The notes beneath the pieces were generated by a model. It had not been told where the DNA came from and did not search any database. It worked only from the letters and a program-made list of their open reading frames with translations. The translations under genes were made by a program, and so were the position numbers. A DNA stretch of 64,000 nt from Hyalella azteca (taxonomy: Eukaryota; Arthropoda; Malacostraca; Amphipoda; Hyalellidae), in assembly GCF_000764305.2 (NCBI RefSeq), contig NW_025932753.1, forward strand, positions 434,001 through 498,000, read 5' to 3'. Shown here piece after piece: positions 25,390 to 37,800 of this stretch; within the stretch, counting starts at the first letter, position 1; every line of letters begins with the position of its first letter.

Positions 25390-25584
25390 GTACTGCGCTG
25401 CAAACTGAACCCTATGACCGGAACCATGCCAGAGCGACCCGTGTGCTCAAACCCATGGGCCGCAGGAGTAATGCCCGCTCCTATTTGCAATAAGTCCAAC
25501 ATCACTAAAGTGTGGAACTCGGCCTTGACTATATAATTCTGTTTGCCCGCACTAGTACCGTTGCTCAAACTGTCGGGCAAGGCA
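25390..25584 (-). other. orphan exon candidate
   Basis: A 195-nt GC-richer block is flanked on the minus strand by a good acceptor (CCCTTACAG) and donor (GTGAGA). It is open in one frame (AGKQNYIVKAEFHTLVMLDL ... QIGAGITPAAHGFEHTGRSG) and is phase-symmetric. I do not recognise the protein. It could be an exon of an unlisted minus-strand gene, an upstream exon of ABCG, or a captured fragment. Confidence 0.25.
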
Positions 25585-28500
25585 CTGTAAGGGAACAAAA
25601 ACAATCGGCAGTTATAAATTGGCACGTATGCCTACATCGAGATTTGGGGAACAGCGCAAGAAACTAGGCAACAGCTGGGTAACAGATTATGCAAGCGTGC
25701 GTAAATTTTCGTTCAGAAACGTAATTCATAAGTTACGAACAAGATTATTAGTGAATGACCATGTTCGACGCCCACCAGCATCTCTTCGACGTAGTTAGGC
25801 ATGCGAATGAATAACTTCATTCAATTTGAAATTCGTATAGAGGATGTGTATTTCTGTGTAAGTATATGCCCTCGAGGACGGAATGCTCGGAGGCATTAGA
25901 TGGGGTGGTCAAGGTCGATTCTCTAAACCAGACAAACAACTTCAGATTTTTTCCCGGAGCAGAGCGAATGCGTTGTTCCTAAGCAAAGAAGGATGAATTT
26001 GCAACGACCAAGCGTGCGTAGGAACGCTCTTTCATAAAATAGTTCCGTAGGAGCAAGACTTGCGTTGCTTTCTTTACCTGCTGGTCATGTGAAGGCCAAT
26101 ATATTTTGAAAGGGGTTTTGAATCAACAAAAATAATTCCTGTAGAAACGTCAATTACTTTCCTCGTGGCTTGGTGACGCTGTGAAAGGTCAAATTTAACC
26201 TTTGAGTGTGAAATTTGCCGATGGTTGCGATCAAATTAATAATACGTTCGTATGGTAGGTGGGAAGTTCGTTGAAAGGTTTTCGAGTAAACCTCTCTTTA
26301 ACTTACAAGGTATTAGTACGAGAGAATTAACAAGACCCTAATAGAAACCGCGCTAAGCGAACAAAATAGAACAAGTCCAACCAGTTCTAAATTTTTTCGC
26401 ATGCGGACAAATGATCGCTTGTATCTAAGCTCCCATGCAATCTTGCTACTTCGCCAGCATCTTTTTGCTATTGTTGGCTAACTGGCTCAACAAAGCTTAT
26501 GAAAATGAACGGCATTCAGCTTACACAACCATGACGTAATTTTTAGCATCATAGAAATCTGACATTTTACGTGGAGAGATGCCGGATGAAACTCATCACA
26601 CAGGCGTTGATTATACAAAATAAAGCGTCCCTCGATTCTGTGCCCTTCATTGCTTCAATGATTAATCCATTGCCTAATTCATAAGCTAACACAAGGTAAC
26701 GCGCAAATCAGTGAAAATTCACATATGCAACCCAAATTACACAAATTGGAAACTTCTTAAGCACTAAATTATTTCGAGAATGTAATGACGAATTAATTTT
26801 CCTAGTCAACAGCGGTGAAGCTAAAAGGACGCTAACTTGCAATGCCGATTGGCATGGCCGACAAAGACCGGTTAACAGGACAGTAAAATTCTCCAAACTT
26901 GTTTAATTCTGATAGTACAACGCACCAGTATGAATAACGTTTGTATATTTATAGTCATTAGTACTAACATTTATCATCTGCGCGAATTGATTCAAAATCA
27001 CCGAAACTAGCATGTAGTCCAACTTTTAATCCAGTTATAGTAGGCTACCACCGGTGAGGATACAGCGTAAAACTATGAAAGGTAGAATTTCGCACATTTG
27101 CAATAACTATGTACCTTTAGAATCCACAGTACATCCTCCACAAAATCATTTCTCAGGTTAAATAAATGAATAGTATCTACAGAACGATTCCAGTTCATAA
27201 GCGTGGAAGAAAAACGTAGGTATAACAAATATGGCATAATTGAATTGGAACCAAAATGTAGCTAATTCATAGAAAATTATTCAGGTAATCAATCCCTAAC
27301 CTATTTAACTTCTTAAGTACTTTCACATTTTAGGTAACTTACGCATACAGGAGCACTGTAGCAAAATTATTCATAAGAAAAAAAAGTCTGCTATTGCTAA
27401 GAAGACTACAGTTGAGGCTTCTCAACCTTTGTTTTTTACGATAACGAGATACGCAAGTTCTTGTAACTGAAGACCCAAATGCTTTAGTCCGACATCAAAT
27501 AAACTGTACTAAAATTAATGTCGAAATGCACGTAATTGCGTGAACATAAATAAAAAATTTCGCTGTGCCGATGCGGCTCAACCCTCCCAACAAACGTATC
27601 ACAGAGAATGCACTGGTGAAATTACGTGCTTACAACCTCTCTTTCCGACGACTTCGTCTCTACTGTTGGCATGAGTCGTTGCTCGTCGAGTCTTCCCGCA
27701 CTGAAGTGCAGCGTGGACATGGCGGAGACTAAGCAACTCCTCAGATAGACGTCGACTATCGCTTATCGAAGACATGCGCACACACTTTCGTGGAAGATCG
27801 TCTTACGCTTGACAATTTTGACAAAATTTGTTAACATATGATCTATTTAAAACTCAACTGTTCAACAAATTTCGTTAAAAAATATGTTTTTAATTGTTTT
27901 AATTTTATGTTGCAATTATAATTTTCAACGGGACGTATTGTTCACTAAGTTAAATTCTTTCCTTCTATAATCATGTTAGACACGAAGTTTATTCAACTGA
28001 AGCATGACCAGTAGCACATAAACAATATCCAGTTCGAGAGATTTAGAAGCTATAAATGAGTGTGTCCAATTGCATTATCAATCATTTAAACGTAACTTGC
28101 GTCGAACTTCCAAACCGGTTACTGACTAGAGGGAGTGACCGCGCTTGCTTTGTGCAGACTTGCAAGGCAGGGGGGCAGTGACGGATTCACTCACCTAAAA
28201 GAGCGTCTCTCTATCAGCGAACTTGAGGCTAAACCCACGAGCATGGCGATATCCACCATTTATAATTGACTCCTCAAAATTCAAGTAGCAAGCTATTGTT
28301 GCAATGTAAGCGCCTGTTTTGATAATCAGGTACCTGGACGAGGAAAATTAAGCACTTGAGATCAACAGTTTTTTTACTGAAAATATATATACATAAAGGC
28401 TGGAATAGCACTAGCGCTCAATATTTTACACGATTATGATAACCTTAAGCTATTGATTAGGAACTTTTACGCACTTCTTGACTGGAATTGGTGTAAATGG

Positions 28501-30108
28501 TCACGAATAAAAAGGATTTACTATGCATACACATGCTTGTAAGTTATTAAATACAAAAAAAAAATTCTATCTGCGATCGCCGGAACCATATGAAGAACTT
28601 GCGTTGTTGAGTACTCTAATAGAAGAACGGTGATCGAAATAATAGAAGAGGAATATAATGTCGTAATATCTCACTGACCGTCGTTATTTACAATGAACGA
28701 TGAGCCCAGTGAAACCACTCTGTCCGCACGCTAGCAACTTTAGGAACAACGAAAATACTCAGATGACAGTCCGTCTGATATTTTGGTTTATTGCCGGTAT
28801 TGTTAATTTGAATACAAAGGTCAACGAGAAGCTTTCTCAAAGGCTAACTACGAAATTGATTGATTCAGATATACATTGCATTCATTATTTTCATTCACAC
28901 TTTTGAAATTTAACTTTTTAAATTCACTCAGGGTCAGTTATGAATCTAAAAACGTACCAACGTGTTTGCCACAGCGCTAAGTTTTTGCAAGTCAATAAAT
29001 CCGACTTTGCAAAACATTCATCCACAACCAACTGTCGCTTGCGTAAAAAAAGGACGGGAAGGTGTACAGCGGTCTTGTTGAGTGAGGAGCGGATCTTGTT
29101 AGCACGATGAGTCAACAATATACGTGCGTGTTCACTGGGAAGATTAGCACAGAGCTGCAGCATATGCCACCCCCCGTAAACACACGAACACTGAGGACTG
29201 CGGTTGTGAATCCATGTGAACAAAACAGAATAATCCGAGGTTTATATCAACTCCATTGTTTGTCTTGAATACAAAGTCCGTCTACATAAGGGATGTGCTG
29301 TATGATTTATTAGCATCATGTAAATATAAGAAAAAACGAAATACGTCTTGAGAAAATTATACTTGGAGGTAATACGAAAAAAATTCAAGAAGAGGATGAT
29401 CAAATAAAGGGCGAAACGAATATGTGTAATACACATTTAAATATTCATTGTTTTATCACAGATTTGTTAAAAGCAAAGACTAAAATTAAAAGAGGGTTAA
29501 GAGGAGCAAAGATATTTTGTTTCCATCAAACCCAATGCAGCGGAATAAAATTCATCAATGAAACAACATTCCAAACCGGTATGCTGCACAGAGCATCTTG
29601 CAGTATAACAGGGTAAATAAGTATAGTTTTACATAGCCTAGTTGCGCGTGTTAATATGGACAGTTTAACGATCGCAATAAATACTGCAGGCTTGTTCGTT
29701 GGACCTGATAAATTCTCCATTTTCTCCACGAAAGTTTGGATGTGGATCCAAGAACGGAAGAAACTATATATTAGCTACTGGTAAGTCACAAGTTCTGGTT
29801 CTTCGCAGCGACTCTTAGGTGGTACATGATAACAGAGCAACAGAGATCTCAAGTCTAACTAAACCTTCCCAACCTTCTTGTTGCTGTGGTCGTGTCCCAA
29901 AGCTAGTGATCGAATACAACTTGAAGGTTCCTTAATAGGTAGATAGCGTGTGGTAACAGTTTCAAAACATTATCAGACCATATAAGTCAGATCACTCATC
30001 AACCAACATGCTAATATGTAGTGTATTATTTGCTGGTATGGGCTCTCGACTACACACTCAACTACAGAAAGTTTGAGAACCCCTAGTCTAGACTATGAAG
30101 AATACAAA

Positions 30109-30800
30109 AAAAATAAAATACTTAAAAAAACTTTTTAAAAAACCACGTTTTTCTTGTGGACTAAAAAGTAGAAAATAAAATACTTAAAAAAACTTTTTAA
30201 AAAAACACGTTTTTCTTGTGGACTAAAAAGTAGAAAATAAATTATGGCTCGCCCCAAAAGACGTGGGTCGGGCAGATTTATGATTAAAGCGAAAAGCACA
30301 CAACACACGAATTTTGGAAATTTGATGGTGAACGTACAGCCCGACCCACGTTTTTTGGGGCGAGCCATAATTTATTTTCTACTTTTTACTCCACAAGAAA
30401 AACGTGGTTTTTAAAAAGTTTTTTTTAAGTATTTTATTTTCTCCTTTTTAGTCCGTTGCTACACAGCCATCCTACATAATATTCATTTTATTTCAGTTGG
30501 CCACGCAAATACACGAAAGAAAATTCTTTTCGAAGTTCTGTAGAAAATTGTATTCGAGGGGATACATGGTTGTTCCCGTATTTATCTGGGTGCGTGGCTG
30601 TAATAAAGACATTTCATTGAATAAATACGCCTGGAAACGTGCAACAAATTATTGATTATTGTAATGTCATCGGGAGCTGAGCTTCCCTAAAAGTTTCAGA
30701 GCGCTAGCTAGCGGAAAAGTTGGTGAAATATCGATTGCAAGATTTGATCATCACAGACAGACAGACACGAAAGCGAGCTAAGAAAAACGTGGTAATAAAA
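30109..30800. mobile_element. foldback element, copy 1
   Basis: Inverted arms (about 30109-30277 and 30341-30466) carry CCACGTTTTTCTTGTGG, AAAAGTAGAAAATAAATTATGG and a CGTGGGTCGGGC tip around a loop. A tail ends at about 30795 with CGAGCTAAGAAAAACGTGG. The outer ends therefore match as inverted CCACGTTTTTCTT / AAGAAAAACGTGG. The left arm has an extra tandem duplication. Relatives are at 40470 and 44345. No transposase is visible, so it is non-autonomous. Confidence 0.75.
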
Positions 30801-31406
30801 AGAAATTAACATGCCGCTGTCAACATCAAAGTATCGAAAGTTGCATACGTACATTGTTCATCAAACTAAAACAGAATTCTCCACCAGAATGACTCCGTAA
30901 ATTGGGGAAGTTGCGTCCAGTATCACTAAATTTTTGTAAAGCATCAGGTAGATGAGTAATAACGCCATCACTGAAGTATGACAAAAAGCAAGTAATGGAA
31001 TCTATGTGGTTGCGAATGGGTTGAATGTCATAGTCAGCGAACTACCTCACTTTTAGTCGACATGGTCACCTTTAATCAAAAAATCAGAACAAAATTATGC
31101 TATGAACTACAATATTGTAATTTCGATCTTGAATAAAACTGCACTAATGATAATTCAAGAAGAATTTCCAGATAGCTGATCGTATAGTAGTTGCACCTCA
31201 GCCATGAGTTGATTTCGATGGTGAGCAAGACCGCCGTTCAGCTGATGGGGAAAAAATTGATTAGATGGGTAAGTAGGAATAAAGAAATTAGTAAATTACA
31301 TGAAAATTTACAAATTATTGTATACATCGCGTATACAATTAATTCAAGTCATCAATGGTCGCAATTTCGACATTGCGCACATGTGAAAAAAATGTCACTT
31401 ACGTTT

Positions 31407-31443
31407 ACCCTCATTTCACGTAAAAACACGTGAAATGAGGGGT
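31407..31443. repeat. short perfect hairpin
   Basis: CCTCATTTCACG and CGTGAAATGAGG flank a loop of about 9 nt. It is an isolated stem-loop downstream of TTI1. Confidence 0.55.
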
Positions 31444-31842
31444 AAATTTTCCATAGTCTTTCGAAAGGTTGTGGTTCATAAGAATTGTTTTCTCCAAAAC
31501 TATTTCCAAGCTAAAAAAAAAAATTCGTGTTAACACAAATTCGTCACATTTGTCATGGAAAAGCAACATTTCCGCACGTTGAAACGGGTATTTGAAGCAT
31601 ATTGGTTAAAAATACGGTACGTTACAATTCAGAATCAATAACAACTTGATATTCAGCATGAATCCATTCTTTGTATTAATAGCCGACAGTTTAGAAAGCG
31701 GTGTTATTAGCGGATTAATTAAATTACTGACTTAAATGTAGTATAAATTAGAAATATTTCATTATATTTAAAATATTAGAAATATTTTAGGATGGTTCAC
31801 AATAAGAATCTGAATTAACTACGTACATGTAGCTGCGACCCG

Positions 31843-31848
31843 TTTATT
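31843..31848 (-). terminator. candidate TTI1 polyadenylation signal
   Basis: TTTATT on the plus strand gives AATAAA on the coding strand, 11 nt after the TTI1 stop codon. This would leave a very short 3' UTR, so a later signal may be used instead. Confidence 0.3.
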
Positions 31849-31859
31849 TTAACCTATTT

Positions 31860-34800
31860 TCAATGAGGTATAACTACAAAATAAAATGAATAATGCTCAA
31901 AAAGCTCAAAAATAGAAACCTTGACGGTCCGATGTCGCGGTGAGGGCGCAGAAAAAGTAGTGGGCGGCAGATGACAACCCAAGGCAAACCAGACGGTCCC
32001 TGGATGGGTGATTGCCGAAGCCTTCAGTGCCTCCAAACTTGCCTGAGAAACAAAAATGTTGAATGAGCCCAGTAATTTTTATAAAATATAGGAAATATTA
32101 AATTCGTGAGCGCATGTCAAGTTGAGACATTTCCTCAAGCGAACTCAATTGGGAAATAAAACTGTCTAACTTTCAACTATTTCCAAACCTGTACACTTTC
32201 TGCTTTGAAAAAATATAAAAGCGTCAGTTAGAGGCAACATAAATTAAATTTTATTATTTTTCTACACTATGGTTTGAAAATTACCAAGTTTGGTTATGTA
32301 AGGTACCTTCACAAGTGGCAGTGGTTGTGCAGGGTCTATGTATTGCACGTAGACATTCACAGCTTGAACCATCTCTGCTCCCGTGAGCTTAAGTTTATCC
32401 ACAAGTGCAGGGTAGAGCTTCTCGAGGAGCGCAAGTTGCGTGTTATATGCAGCGGACATTAGATATCCAGTCCGTGCAGACTGACAGCGACTGACTGAAC
32501 TCTGCAGCGTCAGGAATCCTGCCAACGCTGGCAGCAGTTCCTGAATGCATCGCTTACGAAGGAAATCTCCGCTGTTGCCAACCATGATGCAGCAAACAGA
32601 CAAGGCTCGCAGTGACACCGGCCGGTCTTTGTCTTTGATACGAAGCATGAGAGGCTTCCATACCTTGTGCAGTACTGGAAGCTGGCTGTTCTCAAACTGC
32701 TTCAAAGCTTCACAGCCTAGTTCTATTGTGTCAAGGAGATAAAGTGATGTTTCTCGGTCGCGGGTGTATAACAAATAACAACATCTTTCCAGGATGCTTA
32801 CGATGAGCTTAACATCAGAAGGAATTTCTTGCTCCGTAGCACTGACTTCATCATTTTCGGGTTTTTCATCTTTGCTCCCACCGTCAGAAACGCCATCTTC
32901 CTCAGTTCTGCCTAAGCCTGAATCAGATTGATTTTCGTAATTTGGTAAATCATCTTCAGTAAGAGTTTCCCAACCATTCTTTCCAGCAGACTTGGCCTTT
33001 TCCTCTTCTTTTCTCAAAGTTGTAGATACTTCTTCCAAAATTGCAGCTTGTTCCTTTTCAAATTGTTTCCGAGAAATTTCCTGCTTTTCGTGGTAATCAG
33101 CAAGGAAAAGGGCAAGGGCGCCAGAATTTCTACTGACATCATCATTAGGACTCGAAACTGGTTTATCAGTATCTTGCAAACCTGCTTTGACTTTTTTCGG
33201 CAAAATTTGATCTGTGCAATGAGAGTTCTTTCCAGTTTCAGAAATAATCTTATGTTTTTTATTTTTTAAAGTTGCGTCAGTACAAGAAACGTCTGATTCT
33301 TGAGAAGTCGAAGAATTTACAACTTCATTGATTCCCGCCTTACTTTCATTATTAACAACTGAAGTTTCATTACATGTCGCTTGTTTCACACATATTGGCT
33401 GGTGTCCTGTAGGCTGTTCAATAGCTGAAGACGTTGTTTCAAGACACATTTGCTTGTGTTTGGTGGCCATGTACAGCCTGAGGACGGCCAGCAGTTGTTG
33501 GGGATGTAGACTCTCGTGAGAGTCGAGGCAGGCGAGTAGCTCGTACATCAACTGCTGCAGGAAGTCCGTCAGACGCGCGCTGCTGCGAACACTGCCGCAT
33601 GCCAAGGCCACCTGCAACGTAAACCATGTTACATCCTGACTAACGTTTTTATTACGTCTTACATCTATGTTGCTATTTTTTCACAGCAGTGACTGTGAAA
33701 CTTTTCAGCAATATGCAATAAACTGCTTAAATGAGAAAAAAATGCACGTAGGAGAAAAGTAAGTATCAAAAATCATTAAAGATTCTAGTTAAAGATTGTT
33801 GAAATCGTTAAAGATTTTTGACACCCCATGTAACAATATCCAATACGCATTTGTTTAGCTCATTTAAGCAGTTAATTGCATATTCAATTTCTGGGCATGT
33901 ATCAAGTAAAAATCACATACAGCATGTTTATCAATTCCCGTTGAAGAATAATTCTAAACTGACTTGAAGGATCTGAGGAGCATGCGGGTGGAGACGAGGG
34001 CGGCGCAGCTGCATGCTCAGGGGGAACCAGAAGTGCGGCACCGCTGCCTCCACCAGCTCCACGATGCCGCTGTAGCCGCAGCTGGAACTCAGCTCCTCCA
34101 GTGAACTCCTGAAATTTAAATAAACTAATACATTTTGTTCTTTTTAATTAATAATATTAAAATTAGTTCCTAAGATGGCTACAATTAAAGTTAAAACACA
34201 TGTAAAATTCATTAAAAATTTCAGAGAAATAACGCTCTTGTATGATAAAACTGATAAACGCAAATTTCGATGAATGTTTACCGGTTGGTACATGGGAATA
34301 CTTTGATACAATAGTTTCTTTAGATAACCAGAAGTAAGAACACACATTAAATTCATTCAAAAACTTTGAGCTTAACTGTTTACTTTATATGGAATAAAAC
34401 AAATAATTAATATCTTAAAATAAATTTACCGGGCACTGTGGTTCATAAGAAGATGTAAACATTTTCCGGCTTAACGACCATATTTAATAATACGGATAGT
34501 CGCAAAACTGATGAATGCACACAGTGTTGTGGGCAATGAGGAGATTTAAATATTTTTAAACTATAGCGCCCATATTTGATAATACGGGTAATACGGGTAG
34601 TCGCAAAACTGATGTTGACCTGGCGCTGTGGGCAATAAGGAGATTAGCGTGGCCACACATCTCGAGCAGGGGGCACATTACGCGGCTGAAGAACATCACG
34701 AATCGCGGGCCCATCAGTCGGCCGCACGCCGCCACCGCGAGCAGACTGTTGCTAACCACCAGGACATTGCGACGACACTCGTGCAAGCTCCCTTTAGAAT

Positions 34801-37800
34801 TTTCGTCTACCTGCCTTGGATTCAGCGAGGATGAAATTGCATTGCTAACATATGGGTTGAAAGAATTCCCAAAAGGAGAGTATATCTTTTCCAAAACATT
34901 TTCAACCCCGATTTTCTTAGAGGGAGGCTCATCTAGAAACATGTCCACATCCTCAACGTGACTTGAGTTGGGAACATTTTCAGAGGAAACTTCCAAAGAT
35001 TTCTCGACGTTCTTGAACGCATTTAGGTCCGTTGGCGAAAAGAGAGCTTCTTCAGTTAAAAGGAATTCGAGAACTGTGTCCACGAATATTTCCCTTTCGT
35101 GAACCGAGGGCTGCATAGGAACACTTGATGTGCAACCTGGAGTAAGTATAAGTCTGTTAGAATATACCAGTACCGTAGTCATTTGATACAAATTTGATTG
35201 TCTCGTTTGAGTCATTCAACAAAACGATAAGTAAACTGATCATTTTACTACCACCTTTCACACAGAAAAACATGTAAAGTTGATTTAACAAATATACTTG
35301 GAAAGAATAAATCCATCAGCACGTAGAGGGAGCAGCTTCATGGACGCTCAAACATCAAGATGACATTTAATTTCATATATGAAAAAAGATTATGATATAT
35401 AAATCAAAGGTAGAACAGAGGGTCCTGATGCCATTGATAGGGGGTTACTAGGTTTTTCATCAACACCGAGGGCGAGACATTGAATGAAGCTTCAAAATGG
35501 ACGTAAACACACCCAGTTACAACGAATAAATTGGTACGAAAAGACCGCTTATAAATTAATAATAATATGTGCTTAAAAATTACTTTTTAAAGACAACACT
35601 TTTGAACAATCCAGTGTCTTGGATGTTACACATGTACAATGAATTTCTAATTTTATTTTCAAATATTTAAAAATAATTATTTTTCAAAATTTTTTTAAGA
35701 TATTAAAATTTTGTAAATTTTCAAAATTATTTATTCTGTCAATTGATTCATTCATTGTCTCTGACTTTATGCAATTGTGCAAAATTTCAGATCAATTGGA
35801 CAGGTCAAATTGTGTCATTTATGGATTATAAGATTTGTAGCAGACAAAAAAATTTTTTATTTTTTTTAATAATAAAAAAAAATTTTTTTAGTTATAAAAT
35901 TATTTATTCTGTCAATTGATTCATGCATTGTCTCCAATTTTACGCAAGTGTGCCAAATTTCAGATCGATTGGACAGGTAGAAGTGTGTTAAATATCGATT
36001 ATAAGATTTGTAGCAGACAGACAGACATACAGACAGACAAACAAACAAGAAGCGAAGTTAAAGAGAAGTGTTGTAATAATATGCGTTTAAAAAATACTTT
36101 TTAAAGACAACACTTCCAAAGAATCCAGTGTCTCCAATCTTACAAATGTAGAATTAATTTCTCATTTAATTTTCGAATATTAAAAAAATTAGTTTTTCAT
36201 TTTTTTAATATGTAAATTTTTTAATATAATTTTTTTCAAAATTATTTATTCTATTAATTGATTCATGCATTGCCTCTGACTTCACACAAGTGTGCAAAAT
36301 TTCAGATCAATCAGACAGGTAAAAGTGTGTCAAATATCAGTTATAAAATTTGCAGCTGGCAAAATTATTTTTTCAATTTTTTTAATATTGAAAAAAAAAA
36401 TAATTTTTTTTAATTTTTAAAATTTTTTATTTTGACATTTGATTCATGCATTGTCTCCAACTTTACACGAGTGTGCAAAATTTCAGATCGATAGGATAAG
36501 TAGAAGTGTATTAAATTTCGATAAAGATTTGTAGCAGACAGACAGACAAACAGACAGACAAACAAGAAGTGAAGTTAAAGAGAAGTGTTGTAAAAATAGA
36601 CCCTGATACCAAGGAGATTGTTCTAACAGACCGTAGACGAGTTTGTAAATTGACAAAAATAGACCCTCACAGACCGGAGACGAGTTAATAAATTGATAAT
36701 AATAGACCCAAAGAGACCAGAGACTAGTTTATGAATTGATAAAATATACGTTTAAAAATTACTTTTTAAAGGCAACACTTCCAAAGAATCCAGTGTCTCC
36801 AATCTTACAGATGCACAATGAATTTCTCATTTAATTTTCAAATATTAAAAAAATTAATTTTTCAATTTTTTTAGTATACGTATAAATTTTTTTTTTCAAA
36901 ATTATTTATTCTATTAAGTGATTCATGCATTGCCTCTGACTTCACACGTGTGCAAAATTTCAGATCAATTAGACTGGTAAAAGTGTGTCAAATATCAGTT
37001 TTAAGATTTGTAGTTGACAAAATTATTTTTTTAATTTTTTTAACATTGAAATTTTTTTTTTAATTTTTAAAATCATTTATTTTGACATTTGATTCATGCA
37101 TTGTCTCCAACTTTACACAAGTGTGCAAAATTTCAGATCGATAGGATAAGTAGAAGTGTATTAAATTTCGATTACAAGATTTGTAGCAGACAAACAAACA
37201 AACAAACAAACAGACAAGAAGTGAAGTTAACGAGTGACTACCTAGTTTATAAATTGATAAAAATATACCCTCAGAGACCGGAAAATAGTTTATAAATTGC
37301 CAAAAGTAGACCCTAACAGACCGGAGACGAGGGAGGGCAGCAAGCCAAGCAGCTCAGGAGCGAGGTGTCGTGCAGCTCGCAGGGCGTCGCACCAGAACTG
37401 CAGCAGCAGCGCAGGGTTCAGGCTACCGCCCACAGCTGTCGCTACGACCTGACACGTCCTTACCACGTCGTCGTCGCGTACGAACCTGCGTCGGGTGCCC
37501 AGGGAGCACGGCAGGGCAGGGATGCTCCAAACATCTATGGAAAAAAATATGATACTCATGTCGGGACAAGAAATGATGGTTAACACGATATAAAACCTTG
37601 TCTTCTTGTAAGAGGTGCTACACATTTCTGCATAAGAAATAATTGGTTAACACTATTTAATATGAAAGCCAGTTGGTGCATGAAAGGGATTCTTTAATTG
37701 TCTAGACAAGATTTGATGATTGAAACGTTCATGGAAATTATTATTTAAAGAATTTGTATAACCAGGAGGGAAAATATCCGTGCACAAAAATGTTGAGAAT

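Larger units (their letters stand above)
20835..31842. other. 11-kb spacer between the ABCG start and the TTI1 end
   Basis: AT-rich DNA without any recognisable multi-exon gene. It holds the minisatellite at 21427, the dimeric SINE at 24507, an orphan exon candidate at 25390, a foldback element at 30109 and a small hairpin at 31407. Untranslated 5' exons of the minus-strand ABCG gene may lie here but cannot be recognised. Several short ORFs, for example 28924-29223, have no features supporting a gene. Confidence 0.5.

Noticed and set aside
27700..27790. Start of a gene at ACATGGCGGAGACTAAG on the plus strand
   Set aside because: The frame stops after nine codons and there is no donor that would carry it on.
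28924..29223. 99-codon minus-strand ORF
   Set aside because: There is no recognisable family, no splice context and no repeat relation. It is within the length expected by chance.
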